From NCBI GenBank assembly GCA_026874595.1, contig CM049320.1, positions 24,003,714 through 24,067,713 on the forward strand: a DNA stretch of 64,000 nt, in the 5' to 3' direction. Shown piece after piece: positions 34,202 through 47,789 of this stretch (positions are counted from its first letter, which is position 1; each line of letters opens with the position of its first letter). The notes under the pieces were generated by a model. That model saw only the letters and a program-made list of their open reading frames with translations, had not been told where the DNA came from and searched no databases. This DNA is from Sipunculus nudus. Taxonomy: Eukaryota > Annelida > Sipuncula > Golfingiida > Sipunculidae. The position numbers were made by a program, and so were the translations under genes.

Positions 34202-36032
34202 TTATAAAAAAACACCTGAACAGTTTAACGACGTTGATAGGAAACTCTAGTTTAAAACCAGATATTAGATCCCTCTTGTATAACAATAAGAGTGGATGCT
34301 ATCTTCATTTATTTTAGGGATTCTATCCGTAGTTATGGTAACAATTGATATATAGATAATATTATCATACGTGTATTATTTTATTATTCGTATTTTATTT
34401 AACCACGAAGGTTACATAAATGGGGTTACAACTCCGGGTCCGGCCGTGTGGAATATTGCTGATGAGGATCATAAAACTCGCTCTTCAAAGTGACGCTTAT
34501 CATCCTGGTGCTAAATGATACAGCGCGAGAACCCGACCATTGGCGTGACATAGTTTCCGCAGACTCCTGAGCCATCGCTGGGTAGCGGTAAACACGGGCA
34601 TTAAAACAAGAATAACAACAACAATGACACAGCTGGCGGGGGCTCAAGGTTTTTAATGAAAATGTAAGTCATACGTAAATGGGGGAAGTAAAATGTTGTT
34701 ATCCACGGAAGAGTATAAAACCAGGCTTATGATTTATGTGTCAGAAGTGTGTCGACTGGTGGGAACTAATAGAAATAGGAAATTATTCAGGGAAAATAAG
34801 GTTTATAGCCTACTTAAAAGTGGTCCTTCATGTAACACGGCAGATAATGATGAAGAGTGACCGCATCTGTCCCAAATTCACTCTAGTGATACCTCAGCAT
34901 TAGGCATCTATATATATACCTGCTGCGCATAATCGTAACAAAACAAACGATCCGCGCATTCATATTTCTTGTCAATGTTAACTGTGTAATTTGCCGTTCA
35001 GTTACGCTTATATTGTTCTCCGCCTGACGAGCTTCAGCGTACAGCGTCAGTCAGATCGGGCAGCTGGGTTTTATAAAAGGACGTAAGGCGCACAATTTGC
35101 TTGGCGCGTCTTAATTGCAATTAGCGCGTGGCTAACACGCGAGTGCTGGAAGAACTTCCAGGAGCTGTATCTCCTTTTATGAAACCTCCTTGTTTTAACG
35201 GTTTCTGTTTAAGGTAAAGTTAGTATTTATAATATTTTTATACCATCTTCGCTTAGAGGTGGCAGCACGTATACCACTCTTTAGACCTAACATCCCGTGA
35301 TGTCACATGCTAAATATGGCTGTGGTTATAAATCGGTATACCCACTTGGCACACAAAGCAAATCAGATTTCCGGATGTGTATTTGCGAGGGCTTTGCAAT
35401 GGGCAATGTAGCCCATGGTTAAACATGTTTTGCAGAACAATTACGCAAACGTATGACATATGAATGTGTATTGGTTCTCACTGTCGATGGATACGAAAAA
35501 GGATACTTGAGGTGGGTAATATAAACAAGTCACATACGATGAAATCATTTTATAATACCTAGCTTTTAAGTTGTAGCGTTCACGAAACGAGCCCAAGATA
35601 CACAAACGTATACGTATAACCTCGTAAGATCTTTTGCCAAATATTACTTGATGTTCTGACTAGCTCCAAGTACATATACGCATACTGTGTAATCTCGTTC
35701 ATTTGCAATTAGACCTATTTGATGTCCCTATTAACTCCAGCCAGACATTAAGCATCAAAACCAAGTTTATTGCAAATTACGTGTTATGGGGCTTATAACA
35801 CGCAACTGTAATATAATATGATTTAAATATAACTGAAATGATCAAGAGAATACAAGACGAGCAATTAAGATATGTATTTTAGTTTAATCGAGCCATGCTT
35901 GAGTAACACCTGCACTTTCTAGACAACACGTATGCGTCTTTTAAATATATTTTTTATTATTATAATAACCATGACCATATTTACATGACGGAGCACAGCC
36001 TGGCAGCCTTATATGGCGATGATATAAAAATG

Positions 36033-36063
<31 letters not shown>

Positions 36064-36691
36064 GGATATAGCTTCTTTTTGTGATCATCTGTGTTCGGAT
36101 ATTCTTTTCTTTCATGAATATTCTAATGTAATATCACACAACGCACGCTGATAAATGGCCAATTATCTATTTCGTTTATTTATGAAATTGTACATAAAAC
36201 CTCCTATATGACGTATTATATATTCGTAACACTGTATAGTTGGATTCCTCTGTATAGACCTAATTGGTACCAGCCATCACCTCCTGGAATCTTAAATTTA
36301 CCAACAGTCTGTGATCATATCTTACTTTTATTCATACGCTAATTGAACCTAATAAAAAAGTCACACTCGGTAAGTCTGAATAAATTCTGCCATCCTGTGT
36401 TTTCCAGTGATCTTTGATAATTCCGTTCTGGTACACTGGGACATAAATGTTATATTAATTTCATCTCACTTATAAAACTGCACGGAATTTAAATGAACAA
36501 AGGAGGTAATAAAATTCAATATTTTGTTTGTAAAATTGTAAAAAAATTTAAATGTTGACTCTAGTTCTAATTAAATATAATAAACACAGTATTGTCACAG
36601 GAGAAAAGATTAACAAATTTGTCTTTTGCAATAAACATTAAAGCCATCTATTTGCGTGCCTTATTTGGAGAAATTATACAATTTATGCTTT

Positions 36692-36693
<2 letters not shown>

Positions 36694-36750
<57 letters not shown>

Positions 36751-36752
36751 TG
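36694..36752. repeat. (CT)n-(TA)n microsatellite ending block b
   Basis: CT run followed by TA run. The homologous place in copy 2 is a pure TA run at 42,533-42,598. Confidence 0.85.
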
Positions 36753-37870
36753 ATTAACTGTAGATAATCTCTGCAAGAAAAGGTTCTTTAAACGTGAAGG
36801 AGGAATGAGCTGTGACAGAGGAATGAGCTTATTCTTCAAAAACTTGCGGGGGGACTTTTTTTAGTGTTGACGCAGATACCATTGGAATATATGGCCATAG
36901 TATTCTGTAAATTGCATATAATACAGTGTATTTAGGATCAAGTGGAATTTCGTGAACTTTACCTGTTTATACAAAAAATCTCGCATTACATGTCGTCCTC
37001 CTTTCCCGACGGACTTTGTCACATTTACCTGGGATTTCTTCAATTGAAGAACATAGAATTTATAACCCACAGTTTATTTAAATTTCCTTTAGTGAGCTAA
37101 CTCTTCCTGGGCACCGGCGGATATCTCTGCTTAAGAATTTACTTCGTTAAATAGCGCGCACGCCGATAGATGGCAGCACGTTTACAAGTCCACATTGATC
37201 TTAGGACCTTAAATCCCTTTTTGTCACATGTAAAATGAGGCCATGGTTATATAGCGGAATAACCACGCGGCACACAAAGAAAATGGGAGTTCCGCCTGTG
37301 TATTACCCACGCTTTTGCTTTTATTATAAAATGATGCCGAGACGCAGGTGTATGATATATTAGCGTGTATAGGTTCTCGCTGTCGATTGATTCCATAGTG
37401 GATACTTGAGGTGGGTAATATAAACAAGTCTCATATACATGAAAAAATCCCTTTATGATTCCTTGCTTCCCAAGGATGTAAATTGCAATATAGACTTGTA
37501 GTAGGAATAAGAATTGTAAATACACACACCAACAGGAATAGTTATATGTCCTTAAAGGGGTACAACCTGTTAAAGTAATCTCTCTTATATCATAAAAATA
37601 CTCCGTATAATAGCCAAGATGTTAGCCATTGTAAAGCCATCTTTTAAGAATTATATAAGATTAATTTCAGCACTTTGGTAAACCATAAAGCATCAAGATC
37701 GTGTTTATTGAAGATTTCTCTGATGCCATAAGACTTAGGATTGAAATTTAACGAAAATGATAGAAGGCGCGCATATATGACATGTATCTGAGCTTACTCG
37801 CCCTACAAGGTATTTAGGTGACACCCATACTTTCTTAATAACATAAATCCTTTTTATAAATACCTTTTTA

Positions 37871-38000
37871 TCTCAGCTGACTTTCATTCATGCTGAGCTA
37901 CAGTGATTGGTCATTGTCCGTCGTCCTTCCGTCCCACCATCCGGCCGTCCGAGTGCCCGGCCATCCTTTGGGCTATGGGAATCTAAGGAATTTATATTTA
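37871..38000. repeat. GC-rich patch with CCGTCC motifs
   Basis: GTCCGTCGTCCTTCCGTCCC and CCGGCCGTCCGAGTGCC, similar in style to the start of the tandem array at 47,760 (GGTCCGGCCGTCCGGCC). Probably a fragment of a widespread element. Confidence 0.4.
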
Positions 38001-39852
38001 TGATGATAATCATGATATTTTAGGAATCCTGTTTCAGTTTGCTATTGTCGATGAATATGATATATATTGTAAGGTATTCATCATATGCAATGTTTTAATT
38101 TGCCGATTGGAATGCATGTCATAAATAAACTAAAAGGGGATATAGCCAAATAATAAATCAAGAAAATATATATTAAGAATGTTTAGTATTGGTTGAATGG
38201 TAATTGACTTTAGTAATAAAACACCTAAACAATTTAACGACGTTGATAGGAAAATCTAGTTCAGAACCAGATATTTTATCGCCCTTGTATAATAATAAGA
38301 GTAAATACTATCGTCATATATGTAAGGGACTCTATCAGTAGTAATGATAACAATTGATATATAGATTATATTATCATAGTTTATTATTTTGTTATTTGTA
38401 TTTTATTTAACCAAGGAGGTTACTCGAATCGGGTTACAACTCCGAGTTTGGCCGTTTCGAATATTACTGATTAGGGTCATAAAGCTTGCTGTTTAAAGTG
38501 ACGCTTATCAGCCTTGTGCTAATTAATACAGCGCGAGAACCCAACCTTTGGCGTACTTAGGAACGACTCGTTAGTTTTTTTTCCGTAGTTATGATGACAA
38601 TTGCTATATAGATTATATTATCATAAGTGTATTTTTTTTATTATTCTAATTTTTTTAACCAAGGAGGTAACATAAATGGGGTAACAACTCCGGGTCTGGC
38701 TGTGTTGAGTGTTGCTGTTGGTATAAAACTTGCTTGTCAAAGGCAGTCTAATAAGCCTGGTGATAATTGATACTGCGCGGAAACCAGACCTTGGTCTTGA
38801 TTTAGGATTTGTTTGTTTCCGGAGACCCCTCAGCCATCCCTGGGTAGCGGTAAACATGGGCGATAATAAGATAATAACAATATCAATGTCTAAGCGGGAG
38901 AGTGTTCACCGTTTTAAATAAAAAAAAATGAAAGTCATTCGTACATGGGCGACGTAAAATTTTGTTATCAGCCGAATATTATAAAACAAGGCTAACAACA
39001 AATACGTGTCAAAAATGTGTCGACTGATGTGAACTAAAAAAATCGGAAATTATTCAAGGAAGTAATAGCCTACTTACCAGTAGTCCGTCATGTATCATGG
39101 AAGATATTGATGAAGAGTGACTGGATCTGTCCAAAATTCATTCTAGTGATGCCTCTGCATAAGACATCTCTAAATATACCTTTTGTTCATAATTCGTAAT
39201 AAAACAAACGATCAGCGCATTCATATTTTCGGTCATTGTTAATCTTGTAATTTATCGCTTTACCAAAGTGCGTCAGAAGCACAATTGGCTTATCGGTTTT
39301 AATTGCAATTAGCGCCTGGCTAACACGCGAGTGCTGGCAAAACTCCCAGAAGCTGTATCTCCATTTATGTATACTCCTTGATTCAACGATTTCTTGTAAA
39401 AAATGTTAGTATTTACAATAACTTAAATACCATTCACGCCCAGAGATGGCAGCACGTTTACCACACAAAGCATGTCTGAGTTCCGGATGTGAATTTGCGA
39501 TGACTTTGTAATGAGCAATGAAGCCCATGGTTTAACTTGTTTTGCAGAATCATGATGAACGTGTATTGGTTCACATTGTCGATGGATACCAAAGAGAAAA
39601 CTTGAGATGAGTAATATTAACAAGTTTCATATAGGAAAATCATTTTATCATGCCTAGTTTTTAAGTTGTAGTGTTCACGAAACCAGCCCCAGGTACACAA
39701 GTGTATACAATATAGCCTCCATTTGCAATAAGATCTTTTCCCAAATATTACTTGATATTCTGATAAAACCATGTACACATACGCATACAGTGTAATCTCG
39801 TTCATTTGCCATTAGAAATTTGGCCAAATACTATTTGATGTCCCCATTAACT

Positions 39853-41395
39853 CCTAATGTGTGGACTAATCACCCAATCTGACCCCGTCGGACCCAATCA
39901 GACCCAATGGTACCCCATCTTACCCAATCGGACCCAATCGGACCTTGTTATATACAGATAACCCCTTATGAATCTTATCTTGTTTCAGATGATTGTCATA
40001 CAGTTGCATTCAGTAAAAAAAAACAACAAAAAAACATAAAGGACCATTCAGACATAATCGGACCCTGGAGTGAGAACACAATTTGTTTACTGATTTGGTT
40101 GAAGCAAAAATGCAAATTTTAGTCCCATAACAAAGACACACATACTTAAAGAATTGTATCCGGTGGAGAAAATCAAACGGCACAAAATATACAAATTCAT
40201 ATGACAGAAAATACAAATATTGGCACATGATATGAAACTGTGGAATATGCCCATCCGTTCCGGACTTACACAGCCATGACTTACACTGAAACGTTTTAAG
40301 GGGGAAAATGAGAAAACTTACTGTTTAAATTATATACATGACAAAATAAACAAAATTCATCACATAAAACTAAGACGTCAACTATTGCAGACATATGTGA
40401 ATGTGTTTTTGTGATGGGACTGAAATTTTTATGTTTTCTTCATTCGAATTTAAAAAAAAATGTGGTTACATGCCAACTTCTGATCGGGTCTGCTAGAGTC
40501 CGATTTGGTCTTTACTAAGTGGAATTGTTTTGGTGTATTCACAAATATGTATGTGTATTTAGAGGGATTTTTAATTTGTAAATTTATTTTTCCCGGTTTC
40601 AAATTTATAAGGAAGGATGTAACATGTTAATTCTCCCAAATCATTAAATATTTAAATGTTTGTTTCCTCCAGTGAAAAATATTTTTAAGGAATATCCTTA
40701 TATTCCCCAGGTCTAATTGGGTGTCCTTGGTTCCTCTTGGTCTTTATTCTCTTTTTGGTGGGTAATGTGCATATATGGAATGGGATTAGGATGTTCATTA
40801 ATTTCAAAACTATTTTCTAGATGGGAATTTCAATGTCAACATTTGAAATTAGAATATTCCTGTATACACTGGTTAACATTGGTTTATCCAGAAGTGAACC
40901 AGTTTGCTTTAGGATATCCTGAAATAAACAAGTTTACTATAATATCTGAATATTGAAATTTAGTTGTAACTAAGTGAACCAGCCTATTTTGGAATATCCT
41001 GAAATACACTGGTCTAATTTAGAATCTCTGAACCTTATTGATAAGATTTATTTTTGCCTGTTTCTGTTCAATTTACATAAGTTAAGTGCCAGGGTGACAA
41101 TGCAGTGTCTTCCTTAGTACATTGATACAGCTGAGTAAAAGTACAGATATTTCAATATTATATACATAAATGAGAAAATGAAACAGTCTAGGCAATGTAA
41201 ATTATATTCTGTGTATTGATTCAATAACTTAATTGTAATCACCATAATAACTATACAATATGCACAATTTACAATAAAAAATTATAACATGGTAACTAGT
41301 TTAGTTTGGAAAAACAGTGACTATTGGGTGCGAAGGGGAACGATTTGGTACGACTGATCGATTAGTCTGACCCAAGGAATATAATTAACATCATC
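39853..41395. mobile_element. Insertion in copy 2, probable non-autonomous DNA transposon
   Basis: About 1.54 kb absent from the matching place in copy 1 (near 35,733). The ends carry GGACTAATC (39,863-39,871) and the inverted GATTAGTC (41,360-41,367). The left end has a row of CCCAATCGGA-like units, and complementary GATTGGGT/GTCCGATT units occur inside and near the right end. No transposase frame was found. Internal quasi-repeats of GGAATATCCTGAAATA lie at 40,850-41,020. Confidence 0.5.
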
Positions 41396-42529
41396 ACTTA
41401 AATAAACCATTAAGCATCAAAACCGTGTTTATGGCAGGTTATATGTTAAACGGCTCAAAGCAGAAGATTGTGATATAAGTCGATTTAAATGTAACTGAAA
41501 TCATCCAAAATTACAAGGCAAGCAAATATGACATGAATTTGAGTCTATTCATGGTACAAAATGTCTGAATAACACCCGCACTAACTTTCTTGACAACACA
41601 TCAGTTTTGTAAATACTTTTTATCATTATAACAACCATGACTATATCCGCATGTCGGAGCATAGCCTGGCACCCTTACATAAAGGCGATACAAAACCATG
41701 TATATAAATAAAACCCGGACATAGCTTCTATTTGTGATCGTCTGTGGGAGGTTTTAAGGTACTTATCAGATTTTATTTCATAACACAAATGGTATACTTG
41801 CTGTTTGAGTCCTCAATAAAGAAGACCAATTCATATACTAAGTTTTGAAATAAAGAATATTATATGAAAGGTTTTCGGATATTGTTTTTTTATGAATATT
41901 ATAATGTAATATCACAAAGTGCACACTGATGAATGGCCAATTACAATTACAATTACAATAAAGTTGTATATAAAAGCTTCTATATAACGTTTCATCTACT
42001 CTAAACACTGAATAGTCTGATTCCTACAAATAGTCTTCACCTCATCAGCCCACACCTCATGGAATAAAAAATTCACCAAGAGTCTGTAATCATATCTCAC
42101 TTTAATTCATTAGCTAATTGAATCGAATATAATGGGTACACTTGGTAAGTCTGGATAAAGCACTGCCACTCTCTGGTTCCTGTGAGCCTTAATAATTCCG
42201 TATTAGTGAACTGGGAGATTTATCGGTTGCTATATACATGCATACATACGTTGACCTTTATCTGATCTTTACTGATAAATGTTAATTTTGTTGTCTCTCA
42301 CTTATAAAATGCACGGAATATTAATAAACAAAGAAAGTAATAGAATTTAATATTCTGTTTTATGAAATTTTAAAAAAGAATAAATGTTTAGACATTTGTT
42401 GACTCTTGTTCCAATAAAATATGATAAATACCCTGTTGTTACATAAAATAGATTAACAGATTTATCTTAAACATTAAAGCCAGCTATTGAGTTGCCTTAT
42501 TTGTAGTAATTATACAATTTGTGCCTTAC

Positions 42530-42532
<3 letters not shown>

Positions 42533-42598
<66 letters not shown>
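42533..42598. repeat. (TA)n microsatellite
   Basis: TA run ending block b of copy 2. Confidence 0.9.
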
Positions 42599-42600
<2 letters not shown>

Positions 42601-45575
42601 TAACTGTAGATATTCTCTGCTCGGGAAGGTTCTTGAAAGGTTACGGTGGAATGAGCTTGTTCATCAAAGACTTGAGGGAATCTTATTTTATTGTTACCGC
42701 AGAAACTAATTGAATATATGGACATTTTATTATTTATTGCAATGGGCATGTAACAGTGTATTTAAGAACAAGCGGAATTTCGTGAACTTTCTCTGTTTAT
42801 ACTTCTGTATATATATATATTTTATATATCATAAAATTGAGAACCGCCTATTTTTTTTAGTTTCTTTTAGTGAGCTGACTTTTCCCAGGTACCAGCGCAT
42901 ATCTCCACCTATTAAGAATTAGCTGTGTTTAATACCGCGCAGGCCTAGAGATGGCATCATGTGCACTAGCCCGCATTGATCTTTGGACCTGAAGTCCCGT
43001 TTTGTCACATGTAAAAGTAGGCCATGGTTATACAGCGGTATAACCACGTGTTACTCAAAGCAGTGAGGAGTTCCGCCTGTGTATTTGCTAGAGCATTGCA
43101 GCCCATGGTTTAACTTGTTTTGCAATAAATGCAGAGACGCCAACGTGCGATATATGACAGTGTGTAGATTATCGCTGTCGGTCGTTACCTTAAAGAATAC
43201 TTGAGGTGGGTAAGTACACATACGTGTCTCATACATTAAAAAAATCCAGTATCACGCAATGCTTTTTAGTCTTAGTATTCAGGATAATAGCTCGAGGTGG
43301 ACAAATGTATACAGTTTAACATCGTTCATGTGCAATAAGATCCTTTGCCAAATTTATATCTCTGGAAGTTCTCATTAGCTTCAGATTCCTAAATCTATAC
43401 AGTATAACTTCGCTTTTATGCCGTGAGATCTTTCGCCAAATATAACCTGATGTTATCATTACCTCCTGGTTCATCGAACATTTGCTGCGAATCTTTTAAT
43501 TTCTAATTAGATCTTTCGCCAAATATTAAATGATGTTCTGATTAGCTCCAGATAGACATTCTGTCTCTCCATTTATGACCTACTGTTCTGTTTTATTCAT
43601 ACCTGCATAGTGATCCACTTGTACATCAACCATCGAAAGCTTTGCAGCATATCATTAGATTTCAGCTGCGCCCCAATTATTTGTTATTATATAAACAAAG
43701 ATACATTGAATCATTCTCTTTTTATGTAGCTTCAATTATCTTTTCTAAATCAATGCTCATTCTCAGGCGACATTTCTGAGGGCCAACAAGAGAATTTTAA
43801 TGACTTCTGGAATTGTTTAATCGTTAAAATCAGTGATACAGCCATATAATTTATATTTATAAACACGTTTACGATAATGCTCTGTTGTATATATTTGCTT
43901 GTTTTTATGGAGTTTTAATTGTAAACGAAACCGTTCATGGTCTTGTTATTATAAATATATACATAAAGCACTTTAATTTATGAATAGGTGTTGATTGTGG
44001 AATAAATTTACACAAGATATTTAGATTAAGTTGACATGTATCTGATAGTTCTTGAGTACACAAAGTAAGTAAGAAAAAGGCATAATAAAAACATGTTAAG
44101 AGTCTCTTCGTCTGAGGTTCCCCATAAGGTATATGATTAACGGCAGTATATTAAGTAAACCATTAAGCACCCAAACAATGTTTATTATAGATATTCTTTG
44201 ATGCAGGTCATATTAGTTTCGTTCAGGTTATTTAAATAAAACTGAAAAATCAAGAAAATATAAGGCGAGCAAATATGACATATCTTTGATTTTAGTCGCT
44301 ATACACGGTGTTTCTGTGACACCCGCACTTTCGTGACCACACCAATTCTTTGTAAATACTTTTATTATAACATCCAAAACTGTATCCGCCTGTCGAAGCC
44401 GAGCCTGGCAGCCTGATATAATACCGATATTAAGACATGTATATAAATATAACCCCGACATAGCTTCTCCTTGTGCAAACATGTGTTAGACCTTGAAAAA
44501 AAAACCAAAAGTTCACAAATAGTCAGCAGTATAAAGAGTATTATACCTGAGATGTGTTCTGATGTTCGTTTCTTATATGAATATTCTAATGTGAGACATG
44601 TATCACACAGCGCACCCTAATAAATGCCAAATGTTAATTTCATTTACACATGAAATGTTATTTAAAAACTCCTCTGTTTTATTTTTTCCTATATATTTCT
44701 ATAAAACTCTATAAACTTCTATAAGTTTTATTTACTCTAGACACTGAGTAATCGGATACATATTCCTATGAATAATCCTACATTGGGCATCTTTAAAAAC
44801 AAAACCATATGCATATATTTAGTTGTATATATAGTATTAAACATGAGTTCGGATATTCGTTTCTTTTATGAATATTCTAATTAATATGACTCAGCGCATA
44901 TTGATAAAAAGTCAAAATTTCTATTTCGTTTCCATATGAAATTTTATTAAAAACGTCAATATGAATTTTTACCTTCTCTAGACATTGAATAGTCTGATAC
45001 AGATTCCTAGATATAGCCCAACATTGAACCAACCAATTCCTCGATGAATCTCAAATTTACTATCAATATGTGACAATATCTTACCTTTATTCTCACGCTA
45101 ATTATACAGAATATAACTGCCACACTCTTTAAGTCTAATAAAGACACTGTCGCCCTTTGGTTTGTTATGCAAGTTCATGGATGCTAAATGTTATCTAGAT
45201 TGGGTTTTGATAATATCGCACAGGTACATAGGGAATATTATATGTAGCTATATACTGATGTACACTCTTAAATACGTTGACTGGTGATCTTAACTGCAAT
45301 ATATTAAGTGTATTGCCCTTCCCTAAATACACTGTACGGAATACTTATGAAAGAGAGTAATAGAATTTAATATTTTCTTGTGCAAATGTGAAAAAAGAAT
45401 AAACGTTAGGACTCTTGTTCTATTTAAAGACAATAAATACTCAAGTGAGAAAAAAAAACAACAAAAGATTTATCTTTTGCATTAAACATGAAAGCCAGCT
45501 AATCACCAGCAATATTTGTAGAAATTTTATAATTAAAGACTCACTACGCGTATATATTGATGACTGTAGCAATCT

Positions 45576-46054
45576 GTGTTAAAAAAGGTTCTTAAGACAC
45601 CCCCGCGACGGAGAAATCAGCTTGTTTATCTACAAGCTGGTATAAAGTGGACACGAACGCGTGCCCGAACAGCATTATTCCTACAGTCCCGCGCCGCCTC
45701 CATTTGCGCCGCCGCCAGCCGAGTTACAATTAAGCAGAGCCAGCCTAATTTACCCGGAGACGCCGCCAATACATTCATTTATCCAAAGTGAGCCGATTTT
45801 GCGCAGCTCAGTTTGGTTTGAGAAAAGATTTAGAGAAAAGGACCAATCTTAATAATTTAAATGCCCAAAACAAATGTTCAGGTTTTGTTGTTTTTCCTTT
45901 GTTTCTTGTCGCTGGAAGGAATTGTGAGATTGTTGGTAGGAAAATCTTGGCATATGAAACGACCAGGATAAACTATACTCAATATTTAATCACAAACTAT
46001 TTCAATGTAAAATGGATGCAATATGTCACACTTAAAATAGATAACTTTTTTTAG
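45576..46054 (+). other. Overlapping open frames, no gene supported
   Basis: A GC-rich patch (45,640-45,790) gives overlapping frames in two phases, one Pro-rich (YSYSPAPPPFAPPPAE). There is no splice context or family resemblance. Possibly a promoter or a repeat fragment. Confidence 0.2.
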
Positions 46055-46205
46055 AAAAAATGGATACTTTGTAACATCATCAAATGAAAAGACTTTCAGG
46101 TCAATTTAAGCCAACCGACAAGCCGAGCCAGGAAACTGGGCTTAATACTAATGTCAGCCTTCTTTTTGTCCAAGCCCGTCGCATATGTGTGGCTAGGTAA
46201 CGGGA

Positions 46206-46370
46206 ACTCTCGGCCCCAGAGACACTCGTCCCAGAGACACTCGGCCCCAGCGACTCTCGGCCCCAGAGACACTCGGCCCCTGAGACGCTCGGTCCCAGAG
46301 ACACTCGGCCCCTAGTCAGCAGGACCCAGCGACACTCGGCCCCGTCCGGTCGCCGCCCCCAGAGACTTTG
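46206..46370 (-). repeat. GC-rich minisatellite, inverted arm 1
   Basis: Six or more copies of a roughly 20-base unit whose minus-strand form is GGCCGAGTGTCTCTGGG, with variants. The same array lies in the opposite orientation at 47,264-47,435, with the same unit variants and the unique piece GGGTCCTGCTGACTAGGGG. Confidence 0.85.
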
Positions 46371-46976
46371 TCGATATGCATGGCGATCAATGCATTAGTT
46401 GTTCTAATGTTCTAAGCTTTGATCAATACCGAGAAAAACGGATCAACACCGAGGTAAATTTAACGGTGACAATTTCTCATTTTATATCAGTTATTTCTTG
46501 ATTCATTTATATAAATACTACAGCGTATTATAAAAAAAAATATGAACACCGATTATATTTGGCTCCTACAACGTTTATTGCATCCATTTATTTGGCGTGA
46601 CCACTACAGGAAAATGGTTCAGCACCTTTTATTTAACCATCTATAAATTTTTTATAAGTCATATACAAAGATAATTTTATGATATCAGGGCTACACGAAG
46701 ATATGTTTCACGAGAAAGGACGGTCCGTGCCGAGGCCTGGTCCCAATATTTTTTTTGGGGTAGGCCTATGTTAATGCGGCCTTCAGGAAACAGTTGAAAT
46801 GAACGAACACATAAGCTTACGAAAACTAATAATTTAAGAGGAGACATAACACCTGGCCATGCATTTTCTATTGAGTGTAAAATACATATAATTTGTGGAA
46901 TATGATAAGAAAAATTTTATGGATTATTATACAGATATTGTTTCAGAAATAAGCATGGTTTTAATTTTTATATACA

Positions 46977-46979
<3 letters not shown>

Positions 46980-47043
<64 letters not shown>

Positions 47044-47052
47044 ATATATATA
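46980..47052. repeat. (TA)n microsatellite
   Basis: TA run with one TTT interruption, between the minisatellite arms. Confidence 0.9.
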
Positions 47053-47263
47053 TTGTATGTGCTATATTTTTTATTTTATGGAAAATTTAACTTTAATTGC
47101 TTCGTGGCGTTCAACTAGGGCCTACATGCAGGCCACCACGACTAAGGAACTTCTCCAATTCGAGTGGCTCATCAAGTGAGGGGATAACAATCCAGAAGAG
47201 ATAACTACGGGAAGGTTGTTTTCTGAGGGGTTTCGCGAGGCCAGTATTGGACCCGATGCCCTT

Positions 47264-47435
47264 GGCCGAGCGTCTCTGGGGGCGGCAACCGGACGGGGCC
47301 GAGTGTCGCTGGGTCCTGCTGACTAGGGGCCGAGTGTCTCTGGGGCCGAGCGTCTCTGGGGCCGAGTGTCTCTGGGGCCGAGAGTCGCTGGGGCCGAGTG
47401 TCTCTGGGACGAGTGTCTCTGGGGCCGAGAGTTCC
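47264..47435 (+). repeat. GC-rich minisatellite, inverted arm 2
   Basis: Counterpart of 46,206-46,370. Seven to eight units of GGCCGAGTGTCTCTGGG type. Open frames here and in arm 1 only translate the repeat. Confidence 0.85.
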
Positions 47436-47789
47436 TGTATTCGTGTGGCTAACTAAGCCCTAATTACACCGGACGCAGACAAGTACACATGCCAATATAG
47501 CATTACACCGGACGCGGTTGACTGGAAATTCGCAGAAGTCATTGTCACAATAGTCAATATCACTAGTTTCGGTGATGAGAATATATGAAGATTATTTTTT
47601 GTCCCTTGCTAAATTAATCAGGTTCGTTTGTGTTGCTTTCAAATGTCTTCGTTAGACGTGTTTTATGCAATGATCGGCGGCTGTTTTGTCATTCCACTTA
47701 TTCAGCCTCTGCATGGGTGGGTCGATTTTTTTGGCTTATAGGTTCAGCTTACTATAAGTTATCTGAGCTATAGCGGTCCGGCCGTCCGG

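Larger units (their letters stand above)
34195..38210 (+). repeat. Composite repeat, copy 1 (blocks a-b-b')
   Basis: Block a (34,195-35,200) matches 38,214-39,400: CGACGTTGATAGGAAA, TGGGGTTACAACTCCGGGT, TGACGCTTATCA, GCTAACACGCGAGTGCTGG. Block b (about 35,250-36,770) matches 39,420-39,852 plus 41,400-42,720: GATGGCAGCACGT, ATTGGTTC-CACTGTCGATGGATAC, GTGATCGTCTGTG-like ends and a terminal TA/CT microsatellite. Block b' (37,082-37,870) is a shorter, diverged b. No coding function seen; a TATAAAA-like TTTTATAAAAGGACG sits at about 35,070. Confidence 0.6.
38211..45560 (+). repeat. Composite repeat, copy 2 (a-b-b'), interrupted
   Basis: Same block order as copy 1: a at 38,214-39,400, b at 39,420-39,852 and 41,400-42,720, b' at 42,860-45,560. 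Block a contains an extra local tandem duplication (38,330-38,575 against 38,583-38,830, both with ACAATTG-TATATAGATTATATTATCATA and GGTTACAACTCCG). b' holds three to four degenerate copies of an approximately 90-base subrepeat (AGATCTTTCGCCAAATAT) at 43,335-43,560. Confidence 0.6.

Noticed and set aside
34426-34647. Minus-strand frame, and a similar one at 38,621
   Set aside because: Homologous repeat block with different frames and stops; no conservation of protein.
46101-46304. Repetitive protein SLGPSVSGAECLWGRE, also at 47,247
   Set aside because: It is a translation of the GC-rich minisatellite in both inverted arms, with no start context or splice signals.
46895-47179. Open frames of YIYIYI type here and at 10,203, 25,674, 26,497, 33,045, 42,519, 51,466 and 51,754
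   Set aside because: They are translations of (TA)n microsatellites.
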